Assembly: GCA_000403475.2 (NCBI GenBank)
Contig: KE159795.1
Span: forward strand, 1,116,983-1,180,982
DNA: 64,000 nt
Origin: Lachnospiraceae bacterium MD308
GTDB lineage: Bacteria > Bacillota > Clostridia > Lachnospirales > Lachnospiraceae
Direction: 5' to 3'
The position numbers and the translations under genes were made by a program. Numbering within the stretch: position 1 is the stretch's first letter; every line of letters starts with the position of its first letter. The notes beneath the pieces were generated by a model. That model ran no database searches. It saw only the letters and a list, made by a program, of their open reading frames with translations, and was not told where the DNA came from. Below are positions 30,318-38,504 of this stretch, in pieces.

Positions 30318-31094
30318 CTACGGCGCACTTTCAGGGTATAGACACCTGATCCCCTGCTCCCTGAAAAATCCGAGCCATTCCTGCGAAGGCTCCCTGTCTG
30401 TCACCACAGTATTAATATCGGAAAAACTGCCGATCTTGGCAAATGCCGTATTCCCGAACTTTGAACTGTCCACCGCCAGTATCTTCTCCTTGGCGGAACG
30501 CAGCATCGTCCGCTTACTTGCGGCATGAAACTCGTCGGAATCAAAAAATCCCGCATCTTTCCAGACTGCCTTTGCTGAAATAATTACCTTATCTACATGG
30601 TAGGAACGCAGCATCTTCTCCGTCTGAGGGCCCACCAGCGCAAGACCGCTCTCTTTCAGTATCCCGCCGGTGGACAATATCTTCCATTCCGACAGCATGT
30701 CCGCCGTCTCGATGATAATCTCTACGGAATTCGTGATAAGTGTAAGGTTTTTCTTCTCTTTGAGCTGCTTGACGATAGCCACCGCCGTAGAGCTGGCATC
30801 CAGGATAATCTGTTCCCCGTCCCCTACCATTCCGCTTATGATCTCCGCAATCTTCTGCTTTTCAGCTACGTTCCATTTCTTGCGGACATTAAATGGGAAC
30901 TCCAGGTTCGTATTTTCGTTGAGGACGGCTCCGCCGTAACTCTTTGTAGCAAATCCATCGTTTTCGAGCTTTTCCAAATCTCTTCTTATAGTCTCTTCTG
31001 ATACGTCATAAATTTGGCTGAGTTCACTGACAACGACTCTTTTTTCTATCCGTAATTTTTCCAGTATAGCATTACGTCTTTCAATTGCAAGCAT
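30318..31094 (-). CDS. DeoR-family transcriptional regulator
   Basis: Regulator of 258 aa. The N-terminal helix-turn-helix (VVVSELSQIYDVSEETIRRDLEKLE) was read across about residues 18-43, and the C-terminal DeoR sensor domain contains the phosphosugar-binding type segments DASSTA and LITNSVEI. It follows PduT by 20 nt in the BMC operon. It is the best local candidate to control the BMC genes, for instance through the palindrome at 43653-43677. The inducer may be fuculose-1-phosphate or DHAP; this is inference. Confidence 0.9.
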   Translation of the reverse strand: MLAIERRNAILEKLRIEKRVVVSELSQIYDVSEETIRRDLEKLENDGFATKSYGGAVLNENTNLEFPFNVRKKWNVAEKQKIAEIISGMVGDGEQIILDASSTAVAIVKQLKEKKNLTLITNSVEIIIETADMLSEWKILSTGGILKESGLALVGPQTEKMLRSYHVDKVIISAKAVWKDAGFFDSDEFHAASKRTMLRSAKEKILAVDSSKFGNTAFAKIGSFSDINTVVTDREPSQEWLGFFREQGIRCLYPESAP

Positions 31095-31114
31095 ACTCTA
31101 CCTCCATTTCTTTT

Positions 31115-31663
31115 TTACAAAATGGCCTGACGGATCTGTTCGTCCGGACTGGCAATAACCGATGAATCCAGATACATCCCTTCTGCTGCCACAGCTCCTT
31201 TCGCCCGCTCAATCGCAGCCTCCACGGCCGCTACCTCTCCGGTTAAAAACAAGTAAGATTTTCCGCACATTCCCCTTGCAAGGCGCAGCTCGATCAAATC
31301 TACAATGGCCGTCTTCGCCGCCTCGTCCGCCGCTACGATGATAGACGCCGCGTCATAAGTCTCGATGATTCCAAGGGCCGCCACCTTTTCTATCTCCGTT
31401 GCCCCGTAGATTGCCGGGAATATGGACTCATGGGGGTTTCCAAGGACAAAACTGCCGATAAGCTGACTTCCATGCTGTACTTTTGCATTTTTGACAGCCG
31501 CGTCTACCGCGCTTAAATCTCCCGTAATGATTACGATATATTTTCCCGGACATACGGTCTGCGCCTCAATGATCTTGACATCGGAAGTCTTCACCATCGC
31601 GTCTGCCGCCACCACGCCTGCAGAAACAGTCTTATATTCTACCATTCCAATTGCTTTGCTCAT
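31115..31663 (-). CDS. pduT: BMC trimeric shell protein, PduT-like
   Basis: Shell protein of 182 aa with two BMC domains in tandem (residues 1-90 and 95-182), forming pseudohexameric trimers. Cys38 in AQTVCPGKYI sits at the position of the Cys that holds a [4Fe-4S] cluster in the central pore of PduT. The gene lies next to PduS, the flavin/Fe-S protein thought to pass electrons to PduT. That pairing supports the call over other BMC-T types. Confidence 0.9.
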   Translation of the reverse strand: MSKAIGMVEYKTVSAGVVAADAMVKTSDVKIIEAQTVCPGKYIVIITGDLSAVDAAVKNAKVQHGSQLIGSFVLGNPHESIFPAIYGATEIEKVAALGIIETYDAASIIVAADEAAKTAIVDLIELRLARGMCGKSYLFLTGEVAAVEAAIERAKGAVAAEGMYLDSSVIASPDEQIRQAIL

Positions 31664-31677
31664 CTTGTACGTCCTTT

Positions 31678-33003
31678 CTATCTCTCAATCACAATGAACT
31701 TATCAGACACTTCTGTTACTTTTCCATTGATTGACGCATGAATCCCGACACTTAATCCCTTGCCCGGCTCTGCGATCATCTGTCTGGCCTCTACGGCGTC
31801 GCCTGCATTTACTACGGCCGACGCAGGAGCGCCGATATGCTGGCTCAGAAGAATCCTTACCTTCTTTACGTCCGCCGTCTCGTCACGAAGAGGCGCCTCT
31901 TTATTGTACCGGGTAAGGTCAAGCCTTGCCATCAGCCGTTCCATGGGAACTTTCCGGTACTCCCTCTGGGGGCCTGCCGGTTCCGGCACAATGCCCTGGG
32001 GCGGCTTAAGCCCGTGAGCCCTGAGCCCGTTCTTATAATCCGCCATCAGCGATCTCGGCGACAGGCTCTGCATACAGGAGTACATCTCGCACAGCCCGCA
32101 GGAAGAGCAGAACAGCGTATTGACGAACACGTCCGGTTCCTGTAAGTCTTTGCAGGTGGCCGCCCGCATAAATTTGTGGGGCTCAATCGGATGCCCGAGA
32201 AGGTGCCTTGGACAAAGATCCGTACACATGGTGCACTGGCAGCACGCCGCGGCGGCACGTTTCAAGTCGATGGACGCTTTCCGGTTCTTCTTCTGGATAA
32301 TAAGGTGGTCTTCCGGCAGCACTAAGACTGCGTTAGTAGTCTTGGTGACCGGCTGCGCCCCTGTGCCGATATTTCCCATCATAGGACCGCCGATAAAGTA
32401 CACCGGATTTCTGACTGTCACGCCGCCTGCCATCGCAACCACTTCCTCAATGGATGTTCCGACCGGCACCCGGACCGTCACCGGATCCTTCACCTCCCCA
32501 ACTACAGACACCAGCTTATCCGCCACAGGCGCTCCCGACTTCACCGCCCGGTACGCATTATAGACCGTCTCCACATTAAAGACTGCCACTCCGCTCTCGA
32601 TTGGAAGTCCGCCGGGCCTTACCACCTTTCCGGTCACCTCATAGATCAGGACGACTTCGTCGCCCGCCGGATATACTTCGTCCAAAAGCCCCAGCCTTAC
32701 GCCCGGGTAATCCCCGATGCATTCTTCCAGCGCCCGGATCGTCTTTTTATACGCTTTTTTGATGCCGACGACGCACTCTTTCGCGCCGACGGCCTGCCCG
32801 ATCATATGGAACGTCTCTACAATCTCGCGGGCATGCTTTTCTAACAATTGCCTGTGCAGCTTCAGCAGCGGCTCACATTCTGCACAGTTTAAGATAATCG
32901 TCTCCGCGCGTTCGTCCAATTTCATGTAGGTAGGAAAGCCCGCGCCGCCGGCGCCCACAACTCCGCTTTTTTGCAGGATGTCCTTTAACTCTTTTATCTC
33001 CAT
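31678..33003 (-). CDS. pduS: PduS-like RnfC-family Fe-S flavoprotein
   Basis: Protein of 441 aa resembling PduS (cobalamin reductase) and RnfC. The N-terminal Gly-rich segment VVGAGGAGFPTYMK is the NADH/FMN-binding type of the Complex1_51K fold. A SLBB-like part follows. Two ferredoxin-type Cys clusters are seen: CCQCTMCTDLCPRH near residue 260 and CSSCGLCEMYSC near 300. The C-terminus has a short beta-rich SLBB/RnfC-like end. Because the dehydratase here needs no B12, it probably recycles NAD(H) or feeds electrons to PduT, not cobalamin. Confidence 0.9.
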   Translation of the reverse strand: MEIKELKDILQKSGVVGAGGAGFPTYMKLDERAETIILNCAECEPLLKLHRQLLEKHAREIVETFHMIGQAVGAKECVVGIKKAYKKTIRALEECIGDYPGVRLGLLDEVYPAGDEVVLIYEVTGKVVRPGGLPIESGVAVFNVETVYNAYRAVKSGAPVADKLVSVVGEVKDPVTVRVPVGTSIEEVVAMAGGVTVRNPVYFIGGPMMGNIGTGAQPVTKTTNAVLVLPEDHLIIQKKNRKASIDLKRAAAACCQCTMCTDLCPRHLLGHPIEPHKFMRAATCKDLQEPDVFVNTLFCSSCGLCEMYSCMQSLSPRSLMADYKNGLRAHGLKPPQGIVPEPAGPQREYRKVPMERLMARLDLTRYNKEAPLRDETADVKKVRILLSQHIGAPASAVVNAGDAVEARQMIAEPGKGLSVGIHASINGKVTEVSDKFIVIER

Positions 33004-33012
33004 AAATGTTCA

Positions 33013-33279
33013 CTACTCCAGTCCTGTTCCATCATCAATAATACCGATAATCGCCGCGTCAACCGGCGCGTCCGCAGCCGCGCATCCTTTTCTGGCGGCG
33101 CTCCCCTGCGCCACCAGAACATAGTCGCCGATCCCGGCGCCGATATTGTCAACAGCCACTAACTGCCCGGCGCCCTCTTTCATATGCTCTACGACCTCAA
33201 CAATCATAAATTTATTCCCCACCAGCTTGTCGTGCTTTCTTGTGGAAACAATACTTCCGACAACTTTACCTGCGAGCAT
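33013..33279 (-). CDS. BMC vertex protein (EutN/CcmL type, BMC-P)
   Basis: Pentameric shell vertex protein of 88 aa. The start MLAGKVVGSIVSTRKHDKL and the segment AVDNIGAGIGDYVLVAQGSAAR are standard for EutN/CcmL/PduN proteins. It closes the vertices of the icosahedral shell. It lies between PduL and PduS with short gaps. Confidence 0.93.
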   Translation of the reverse strand: MLAGKVVGSIVSTRKHDKLVGNKFMIVEVVEHMKEGAGQLVAVDNIGAGIGDYVLVAQGSAARKGCAAADAPVDAAIIGIIDDGTGLE

Positions 33280-33310
33280 GCTCTACCTCCAATTCACTTT
33301 GCGATCTGCA

Positions 33311-33955
33311 CTATCCGATGATCGTCACTGTTTGTCCTGTTGCAATCTTAGCCGCGTTTGCCTCGTCCGTATCGATATGCATCTCCAGGGTAAAGCTTTC
33401 GTCCACCCGGATCTGCACATGGTTAAATACTGTGCCTCTCTCATTGTCCGCCTTCACGGAGACGGTCTGTCCGTCCGCGACTCCTGCCGCCATGGCATCC
33501 TTCGGAGCCATGTGGATATGCCTCTTTGCAATGATGCAGCCTTCCTCAAGATAGATGACTCCCTTCGGCCCTACAACTGCAATAGGCGCAGAGCCTTTGA
33601 CATTGCCCGACTCTCTGATGGGAGCCTTCACCCCAAGCCTTATGGCATCCGTGGCGGAGATCTCCACCTGGGATTTTTTCCTTACCGGCCCTAAGATTCT
33701 GACGTTCTCAATGGCTCTCAATTTCAGACCCACGATCGTTACCTGCTCATTGGAGGCATACTGGCCTCCCATGAGCTCTTTTTTCTTTGTCAGCTGGTAA
33801 CCTTTTCCGAACAGGATCTCCACATGCTCCTGGGTCAGATGGATGTGCCTTGCGGACACTCCGATGGGAACTGCAAACCCGTTGCTTTCCTTCTCCCTGC
33901 TCTCAAGAGCCTCCATTACCATCCTGGCAATTAATTCTACATTTTGATTCTCCAT
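33311..33955 (-). CDS. pduL: Phosphate propanoyltransferase PduL
   Basis: BMC-type phosphotransacylase of about 214 aa; it converts propionyl-CoA and phosphate to propionyl-phosphate and frees CoA inside the shell. Two PduL domains carry the zinc-ligand motifs VSARHIHLTQEHVE and AKRHIHMAPKDA. Residues 1-20 (MENQNVELIARMVMEALESR) form an amphipathic helix typical of an encapsulation peptide. The ATG at 33967 touches its upstream GAAGG, so the ATG at 33955 with AAGGATGG at good spacing is preferred. Confidence 0.94.
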   Translation of the reverse strand: MENQNVELIARMVMEALESREKESNGFAVPIGVSARHIHLTQEHVEILFGKGYQLTKKKELMGGQYASNEQVTIVGLKLRAIENVRILGPVRKKSQVEISATDAIRLGVKAPIRESGNVKGSAPIAVVGPKGVIYLEEGCIIAKRHIHMAPKDAMAAGVADGQTVSVKADNERGTVFNHVQIRVDESFTLEMHIDTDEANAAKIATGQTVTIIG

Positions 33956-33987
33956 ATAAAATCCCATCCTTCACTCTAACGGACTGA

Positions 33988-34368
33988 CTATTTCAATACC
34001 GGAAGAATCTTCTCTACATCCTCGTGCGGTCTTGGGATTACGTGTGTCGCAACCAGCTCTCCAAGCCTTCCCGCGCTCTCTGCCCCGGACTCAACTGCTG
34101 ATTTTACAGCTCCTACGTCTCCGCGCACCATAACGCTTACAAGGCCGGAACCGATCTTCTCTGTTCCCACAAGCACTACGTTCGCTGCCTTGAGCATCGT
34201 ATCAGCCGCCTCGATCGCTGCTACTAAACCTCTTGTTTCAACCATTCCCAATGCCTCTTGATTTGCCATCTTTTTTTCCTCCTTTGGCTGTTGTTTTTGA
34301 TTTACTCTCTCAACCGTTTTTCCGGGCGCCTTAGCCGCCCTTGTCTTTGTCTTCTTTTCTTCCGCCAT
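33988..34368 (-). CDS. BMC-H shell protein with Lys-rich N-terminal extension and two starts
   Basis: Hexameric shell protein. The BMC domain begins at Met34 ([14 protein letters not shown]) and is almost the same as the protein at 34732-35007, with pore segment GTEKIGSG. The first 33 residues form a charged extension (9 Lys, 2 Arg, 5 Glu). Both the ATG at 34368 and the internal ATG at 34269 have a strong AGGAGG-type site with an 8-nt spacer, so long (126 aa) and short (93 aa) forms are probably both made, as for PduB/PduB'. The extension could tether cargo or a partner. Confidence 0.92.
   Translation of the reverse strand: MAEEKKTKTRAAKAPGKTVERVNQKQQPKEEKKMANQEALGMVETRGLVAAIEAADTMLKAANVVLVGTEKIGSGLVSVMVRGDVGAVKSAVESGAESAGRLGELVATHVIPRPHEDVEKILPVLK
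34278..34285 (-). promoter_or_regulatory. Internal ribosome binding site of the BMC-H gene
   Basis: AAAGGAGG on the - strand, 8 nt before the in-frame internal ATG at 34267-34269. It would start the short shell protein. The upstream start uses AGGAGG at 34377-34382 with the same spacing. Confidence 0.75.
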
Positions 34369-34384
34369 GTCTCCTGCCTCCTAC

Positions 34385-34666
34385 TCACAATCGGCTGGCG
34401 CTCAGCTCAACCATCTTCACAATCTCCTCATGGGGATTGGCGATAATGGCTTTCGCCACAATATCTTTGATTGACTTCTGCGATGCCGCCTCCACCGCCT
34501 CCGTCACTGCCGACACGGTTCCCTGTATCACCACCGTGACAAGCCTGCCGCCAAGTTTCTTTTCCCACGTCACGAATTCCACGTCCGCCGTCTTCAACAT
34601 GATGTCAAGTGCAGTAATGGCTGCCGATGTACTAGGAATTTCAATGAATCCATATGATTTTCCCAT
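34385..34666 (-). CDS. BMC-H shell protein
   Basis: Single-domain hexameric shell protein of 93 aa (MGKSYGFIEIPSTSAAITALD). The pore loop differs from its neighbours (WEKKLGGRL), which suggests another permeability or an edge role. The C-terminus ANPHEEIVKMVELSA is of the PduK/EutM-like kind. It lies between two near-identical BMC-H genes. Confidence 0.92.
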   Translation of the reverse strand: MGKSYGFIEIPSTSAAITALDIMLKTADVEFVTWEKKLGGRLVTVVIQGTVSAVTEAVEAASQKSIKDIVAKAIIANPHEEIVKMVELSASRL

Positions 34667-34731
34667 GAAATCTCATCCTCACTATCCGTTTCTCCTGCCA
34701 GTGCCCATCCTTCGCCAATCCGGCCAAAACG

Positions 34732-35007
34732 CTAGATGGTCGGAAGGATCTTCTCTACGTCGTTGTGCGGCCTCGGGATTACATGTGTCGCAACCAGCTC
34801 TCCCAGTCTTCCTGCGCTGTCTGCTCCTGCCTCAACTGCTGCCTTCACAGCTCCCACGTCTCCGCGCACCATAACGGTTACAAGTCCGGAACCGATCTTC
34901 TCTGTTCCCACAAGTGTTACCTCTGCTGATTTGGTCATTGCGTCCGCTGCCTCGATCGCCGCTGTAAGTCCTCTTGTTTCTACCATACCTAATGCCTGCT
35001 GTGCCAT
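34732..35007 (-). CDS. BMC-H shell protein, PduA/PduJ type
   Basis: Canonical 91-aa hexameric shell protein ([13 protein letters not shown], pore [26 protein letters not shown]). It is the likely main facet protein. It is very similar to the BMC domain of the gene at 33988-34368, pointing to local duplication. The start has a GGAGGATG site. Confidence 0.95.
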   Translation of the reverse strand: MAQQALGMVETRGLTAAIEAADAMTKSAEVTLVGTEKIGSGLVTVMVRGDVGAVKAAVEAGADSAGRLGELVATHVIPRPHNDVEKILPTI

Positions 35008-35048
35008 GTTTTCATCCTCCTGATTTTTAAAATATTTTTATTTTTCTG

Positions 35049-35366
35049 TTATCTTGTCTTGTCCATGCCGCTTAATTTCAACATCTTCTCGGTGTCTTTC
35101 TCCGGCCTTGGAATCACATATGTCGTGATAACTCCTGTTATCTCGTTCGCTCTTTTTACCGCAGCCTCCACCGCAGCCTCCACCGCCGTGACGCTCCCCC
35201 TAAACTTCACCGCTACGATGAGTGGCACCGGCAGGGCGTCCGCGTTGGCCGGCTTGTTCTTATCAAACGGCTCTAAGCGTACGTCTGCTGCCTTGCATCC
35301 GGCATCTGCTGCCGCGAATGCCGCAACCAGGCCAAAAAGCTCTACAATTCCGACTGCCTCTCCCAT
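35049..35366 (-). CDS. BMC-H shell protein with pore-region insertion
   Basis: Single BMC domain protein of 105 aa. It opens with GEAVGIVELFGLVAAFAAAD and ends TTYVIPRPEKDTEKML, both standard. Between strands, residues about 34-46 replace the usual short KIGSG pore loop with a longer Pro/Asp/Lys segment (FDKNKPANADALP). The pore of this hexamer is therefore expected to differ in size or charge. Confidence 0.9.
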   Translation of the reverse strand: MGEAVGIVELFGLVAAFAAADAGCKAADVRLEPFDKNKPANADALPVPLIVAVKFRGSVTAVEAAVEAAVKRANEITGVITTYVIPRPEKDTEKMLKLSGMDKTR

Positions 35367-35384
35367 ATGTAGCCCTCCTGCTCA

Positions 35385-36590
35385 CTATTGGCTGATAATT
35401 GCTATTTTCAAGCCTTCCATCTTAAGGTTCGTCACATGCGCCTCGTTGATCTGATCCAGCGGGAACCTGTGGGTGATAAGCTTGCTGATCGGAAGTCCGA
35501 TTCCCTTCGCCCTCTTAAGGAAATCAAAGGTCGTCGCGTAATCCCTCAGGGTGTATACCCAGGAACCTACCAGCGTAATCTCCTTTGAACAGATGTCAAA
35601 GTGCGGATTGATGGTAGCGTCCCCGCCGTTGATAAAGAACCCAAGCTCGCACAGGCCGCCGCCGTTGCGGATAAATTTATAAATATTCGCATGTGCGACA
35701 GGCGAGCCTGTGCACTGGAACGCAAAGTCTGCAAGATGTCCGTCAAAGGAATCCTCCACAGCCTTGGCAAGCGCCTCAATGCCCTTGTGGTCTTTGAAGT
35801 TCACTGACTTTGTCGCGCCCATCTCCTTTGCAAAGTCAAGCCTCTTCTGCTCCCCGTCCACAGCCACGATGTTCTCGATGCCCATAGTACGGAGGATGGC
35901 GATGCAGATCAGTCCGATGGGACCGCAGCCCTGAACGACTACTCTGCTGTTGAATCTTAAGATTCCCGTCGTCTTCGCCCGCTCTACCGCGTGAATAAGC
36001 ACCGCGCATGGCTCGATAAGGATTCGGGAATCAAGGTCCAGGTCGCTTACGTTGAATACGGTGGAACCGCCGCGGATTACGATATAGTCCGCGAACCATC
36101 CGTTCAGGTGGATGTCGTCATCCGGCAGAAGGCCGTATACATCGGCGCCTCCCACGTTCTGCTTATTCAGGTCGAACATGGTAATGTCCGGGTTGTCCTT
36201 AAAGATCATGCAGGTGACAACCTTATCGCCTATCTTCAGATCCTTGCCGGCGCTGTCTTTCTTCACGTTCTTTCCCATCTTTACGATCTCGCCGGTTCCT
36301 TCATGTCCCAGAACCAGAGGGATAAGCCCGAAGGGATCACGTTTGAATTCGTGGGCGTCTGTGCCGCAGATCCCGCACCCTTCTACTTTAACAAGAATAT
36401 CGTCGTCCCCGATATCCGGAATCGGATATTCCTTGATATCATAATGCTCTAATGCTGTGAGCATCGCCACTTTCGATGTGGCAGGAATCTGTCCCGGCGC
36501 TGTGGGGGCAGACGCTCCCGCCGGCTTTTCCAGCATCCCTTCCAACACCTGTTTCACTATGGCCTCTACATTAACTGAATTTATATCCAT
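35385..36590 (-). CDS. Zinc-dependent alcohol dehydrogenase with encapsulation peptide
   Basis: Medium-chain dehydrogenase of about 401 aa. Residues 1-20 (MDINSVNVEAIVKQVLEGML) are an amphipathic targeting helix, then a Pro/Ala linker to about 40. The catalytic zinc segment GCGICGTDAHEF and LGHEGTGEIV follow, and the NAD fold has VVQGCGPIGLICI. The Cys-rich structural zinc lobe usual in this family is not seen. It probably reduces propionaldehyde to propanol, or lactaldehyde to propanediol, inside the shell. The ATG at 36590 follows GGAGGAG; the TTG 15 nt upstream is unlikely. Confidence 0.9.
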   Translation of the reverse strand: MDINSVNVEAIVKQVLEGMLEKPAGASAPTAPGQIPATSKVAMLTALEHYDIKEYPIPDIGDDDILVKVEGCGICGTDAHEFKRDPFGLIPLVLGHEGTGEIVKMGKNVKKDSAGKDLKIGDKVVTCMIFKDNPDITMFDLNKQNVGGADVYGLLPDDDIHLNGWFADYIVIRGGSTVFNVSDLDLDSRILIEPCAVLIHAVERAKTTGILRFNSRVVVQGCGPIGLICIAILRTMGIENIVAVDGEQKRLDFAKEMGATKSVNFKDHKGIEALAKAVEDSFDGHLADFAFQCTGSPVAHANIYKFIRNGGGLCELGFFINGGDATINPHFDICSKEITLVGSWVYTLRDYATTFDFLKRAKGIGLPISKLITHRFPLDQINEAHVTNLKMEGLKIAIISQ

Positions 36591-36606
36591 ATCTTTCTCC
36601 TCCAAC

Positions 36607-37995
36607 TTAACGGATGCATAAGCTCTCTGACATTACGCAGCGTCTTCTCTTTGTAAATGTGCTTGCACTTGTAAGCCCTTCTCCTGTCCTGCTGGCGATG
36701 GTGAAGGTGCAAAAGCCCTCTCCCCCGAATCCCAGCGCCGCATAGGAAGGCGCGTTTTTCACTAATATCGCAGTGTCGATCGCCTTTGCGTAGCGGGTGA
36801 TATTGTCAATGTTCTTTGAGTGGATGTGGGCGGAATGCCGATTGCCGTGTTCAAGCCACACTGCCTTCTCCACCGCGTCCTCAAAGTCTTTTGCCCTCAC
36901 CACGCCCAAGATCGGCATCATCAGCTCTGTAGCGATGAGCGGGTGCTCCTTTTCTCCCTCGAACACGATACACCGGATATTGTCCGGAACCGTCACGCCG
37001 ATCATGCCTAAGAGTGTCTTCGCGTCGCGCCCGACGCATTTCCGGTTAAGCCCTTTCGGCGTCAGCACCGTCGCGGTCAGCTTGTCCTGCTCCTCCTTTG
37101 ACGCCAGGTAGCAGTCCTGCTCGTTCACCATGTAATGCATCAGCTCGGACACTACGGAGTCCACCGCCACAATCTCCTTCTCCGCGATACACGGAAGGTT
37201 ATTGTCAAAGGTACAGCCATTTACGATATCCCCGGCCGCTTTCCTGATGTCCGCCGTCTCGTCCACAAGCGCGGGAGGATTCCCTGCCCCTGCCCCGATT
37301 CCTCTTCTTCCCGAGGACAGGACAGCCGTCACTACTCCCGGGCCGCCTGTCGCCGCGATAAGCTGGATGTCTTTATGTTTCATCATGATATTGCTGCTTT
37401 CCATCGTCGGTTTTCCCACCGTACAGGCGATATTTTCCGGGCCGCCCGCCTCAATGGACGCCTCGTTCAGCATATTAACCGCAAACTGTGATGTCTTAAC
37501 CGCTGCCGGGTGGGGATTGAACACTACGGTGTTCCCGCCTGCCAGCATCCCGATCGTATTGCAGATAATGGTCTCGCTTGGGTTCGTGCATGGAGTGATC
37601 GCCCCGATTACTCCGAAAGGCCCCATCTCGATGAGGGTCAGCCCCTTGTCCCCGGACCATGCCGTTGTCGTAATGTCTTCCGTTCCCGGCGTCTTCTCAG
37701 CAACAAGCTGATGTTTTAATATCTTGTGCGGGACGTTTCCCATCCCTGTCTCTTCCACGCCCATCCGCGCTAATATTTCTGCATTCTCTTTTGTCTTTCT
37801 GCGGATGTTGGAAATGATCTGTTCTCTCTGGTCCATGGACATCCTGTGTATGTAGCGCTGAGCCTTTTTTGCCGCTGCGATCGCATCGTTCATATCTGCA
37901 AAAATGCCCTTTCCCTCAGATGCCCCCGCCGCCAGCTGAAGTTTTGCCATCACTTCCTTCACGACGTCTTGAACCATTTTTTCATTTACTGACAC
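36607..37995 (-). CDS. pduP: CoA-acylating propionaldehyde dehydrogenase PduP
   Basis: Aldehyde dehydrogenase of 462 aa converting propionaldehyde, NAD and CoA to propionyl-CoA. Residues 1-20 (MSVNEKMVQDVVKEVMAKLQ) form the encapsulation helix. The catalytic Cys is Cys269 in FDNNLPCIAEKE. MGPFGVIGAITPCTNP and the C-terminal GFGGEGFCTFTIASRTGEGLT are family marks. The NAD+ it uses would be regenerated by the alcohol dehydrogenase encoded 16 nt downstream. It overlaps the upstream PduO-like gene by 10 nt. Confidence 0.95.
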   Translation of the reverse strand: MSVNEKMVQDVVKEVMAKLQLAAGASEGKGIFADMNDAIAAAKKAQRYIHRMSMDQREQIISNIRRKTKENAEILARMGVEETGMGNVPHKILKHQLVAEKTPGTEDITTTAWSGDKGLTLIEMGPFGVIGAITPCTNPSETIICNTIGMLAGGNTVVFNPHPAAVKTSQFAVNMLNEASIEAGGPENIACTVGKPTMESSNIMMKHKDIQLIAATGGPGVVTAVLSSGRRGIGAGAGNPPALVDETADIRKAAGDIVNGCTFDNNLPCIAEKEIVAVDSVVSELMHYMVNEQDCYLASKEEQDKLTATVLTPKGLNRKCVGRDAKTLLGMIGVTVPDNIRCIVFEGEKEHPLIATELMMPILGVVRAKDFEDAVEKAVWLEHGNRHSAHIHSKNIDNITRYAKAIDTAILVKNAPSYAALGFGGEGFCTFTIASRTGEGLTSASTFTKRRRCVMSESLCIR

Positions 37996-38501
37996 GAAAT
38001 TACCTCCTTTAGCATCTCTCTTCCGTAAGCAGCCAGTGCCGTATCCTCCTCGGCGCTGCCGCCGCTGACGCCAAGAGCCCCTATGATACTGCCTTCCGTC
38101 TCAAGCGGCTCTCCGCCTCCGAATATCACGATCTTGCCTTCATTCGTATGCTGGATACCATAGAGAGGCTGCCCCGGCTGGCTGAGCTTGGAAAGCTTTG
38201 CCGTGGACATCTTAAGGCTTGCCGATGTAAATGTCTTGTTTACCGCAATGTCATAGCTTGCAATGTACGCCCCGTCCATGCAGTGCACCGCCGCAACCCG
38301 CCCTGCCGCGTCCGACACGGCTACTACTACCGCCAGCCCCATCTCCTCTGCCTTATCCTCAACCTTCTCGATCAGAGCCGTCGCCAGCTTAAGCGTCATC
38401 TTATGTTTCCTGCACCTGCACTGGCGGGGCTTTTCTTCATGCCCCGGCGACATCTGCCGGATAACGGCCTCTACCGCTTTTGAAATCATCTGCTCGTCCA
38501 T
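37986..38501 (-). CDS. PduO C-terminal/GlcG-like (HbpS) domain protein
   Basis: Protein of 171 aa. Residues 1-18 (MDEQMISKAVEAVIRQMS) look like an encapsulation peptide, followed by a Cys/Arg/His-rich linker (CRCRKHK). Residues 35-171 are a GlcG/HbpS domain, the same fold as the C-terminal part of PduO, some members of which bind haem. The ATP:cobalamin adenosyltransferase part of PduO is absent, consistent with a B12-independent pathway. Function inside the BMC is unknown. It overlaps pduP by 10 nt. Confidence 0.88.
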   Translation of the reverse strand: MDEQMISKAVEAVIRQMSPGHEEKPRQCRCRKHKMTLKLATALIEKVEDKAEEMGLAVVVAVSDAAGRVAAVHCMDGAYIASYDIAVNKTFTSASLKMSTAKLSKLSQPGQPLYGIQHTNEGKIVIFGGGEPLETEGSIIGALGVSGGSAEEDTALAAYGREMLKEVISCQ

Positions 38502-38504
38502 AAA

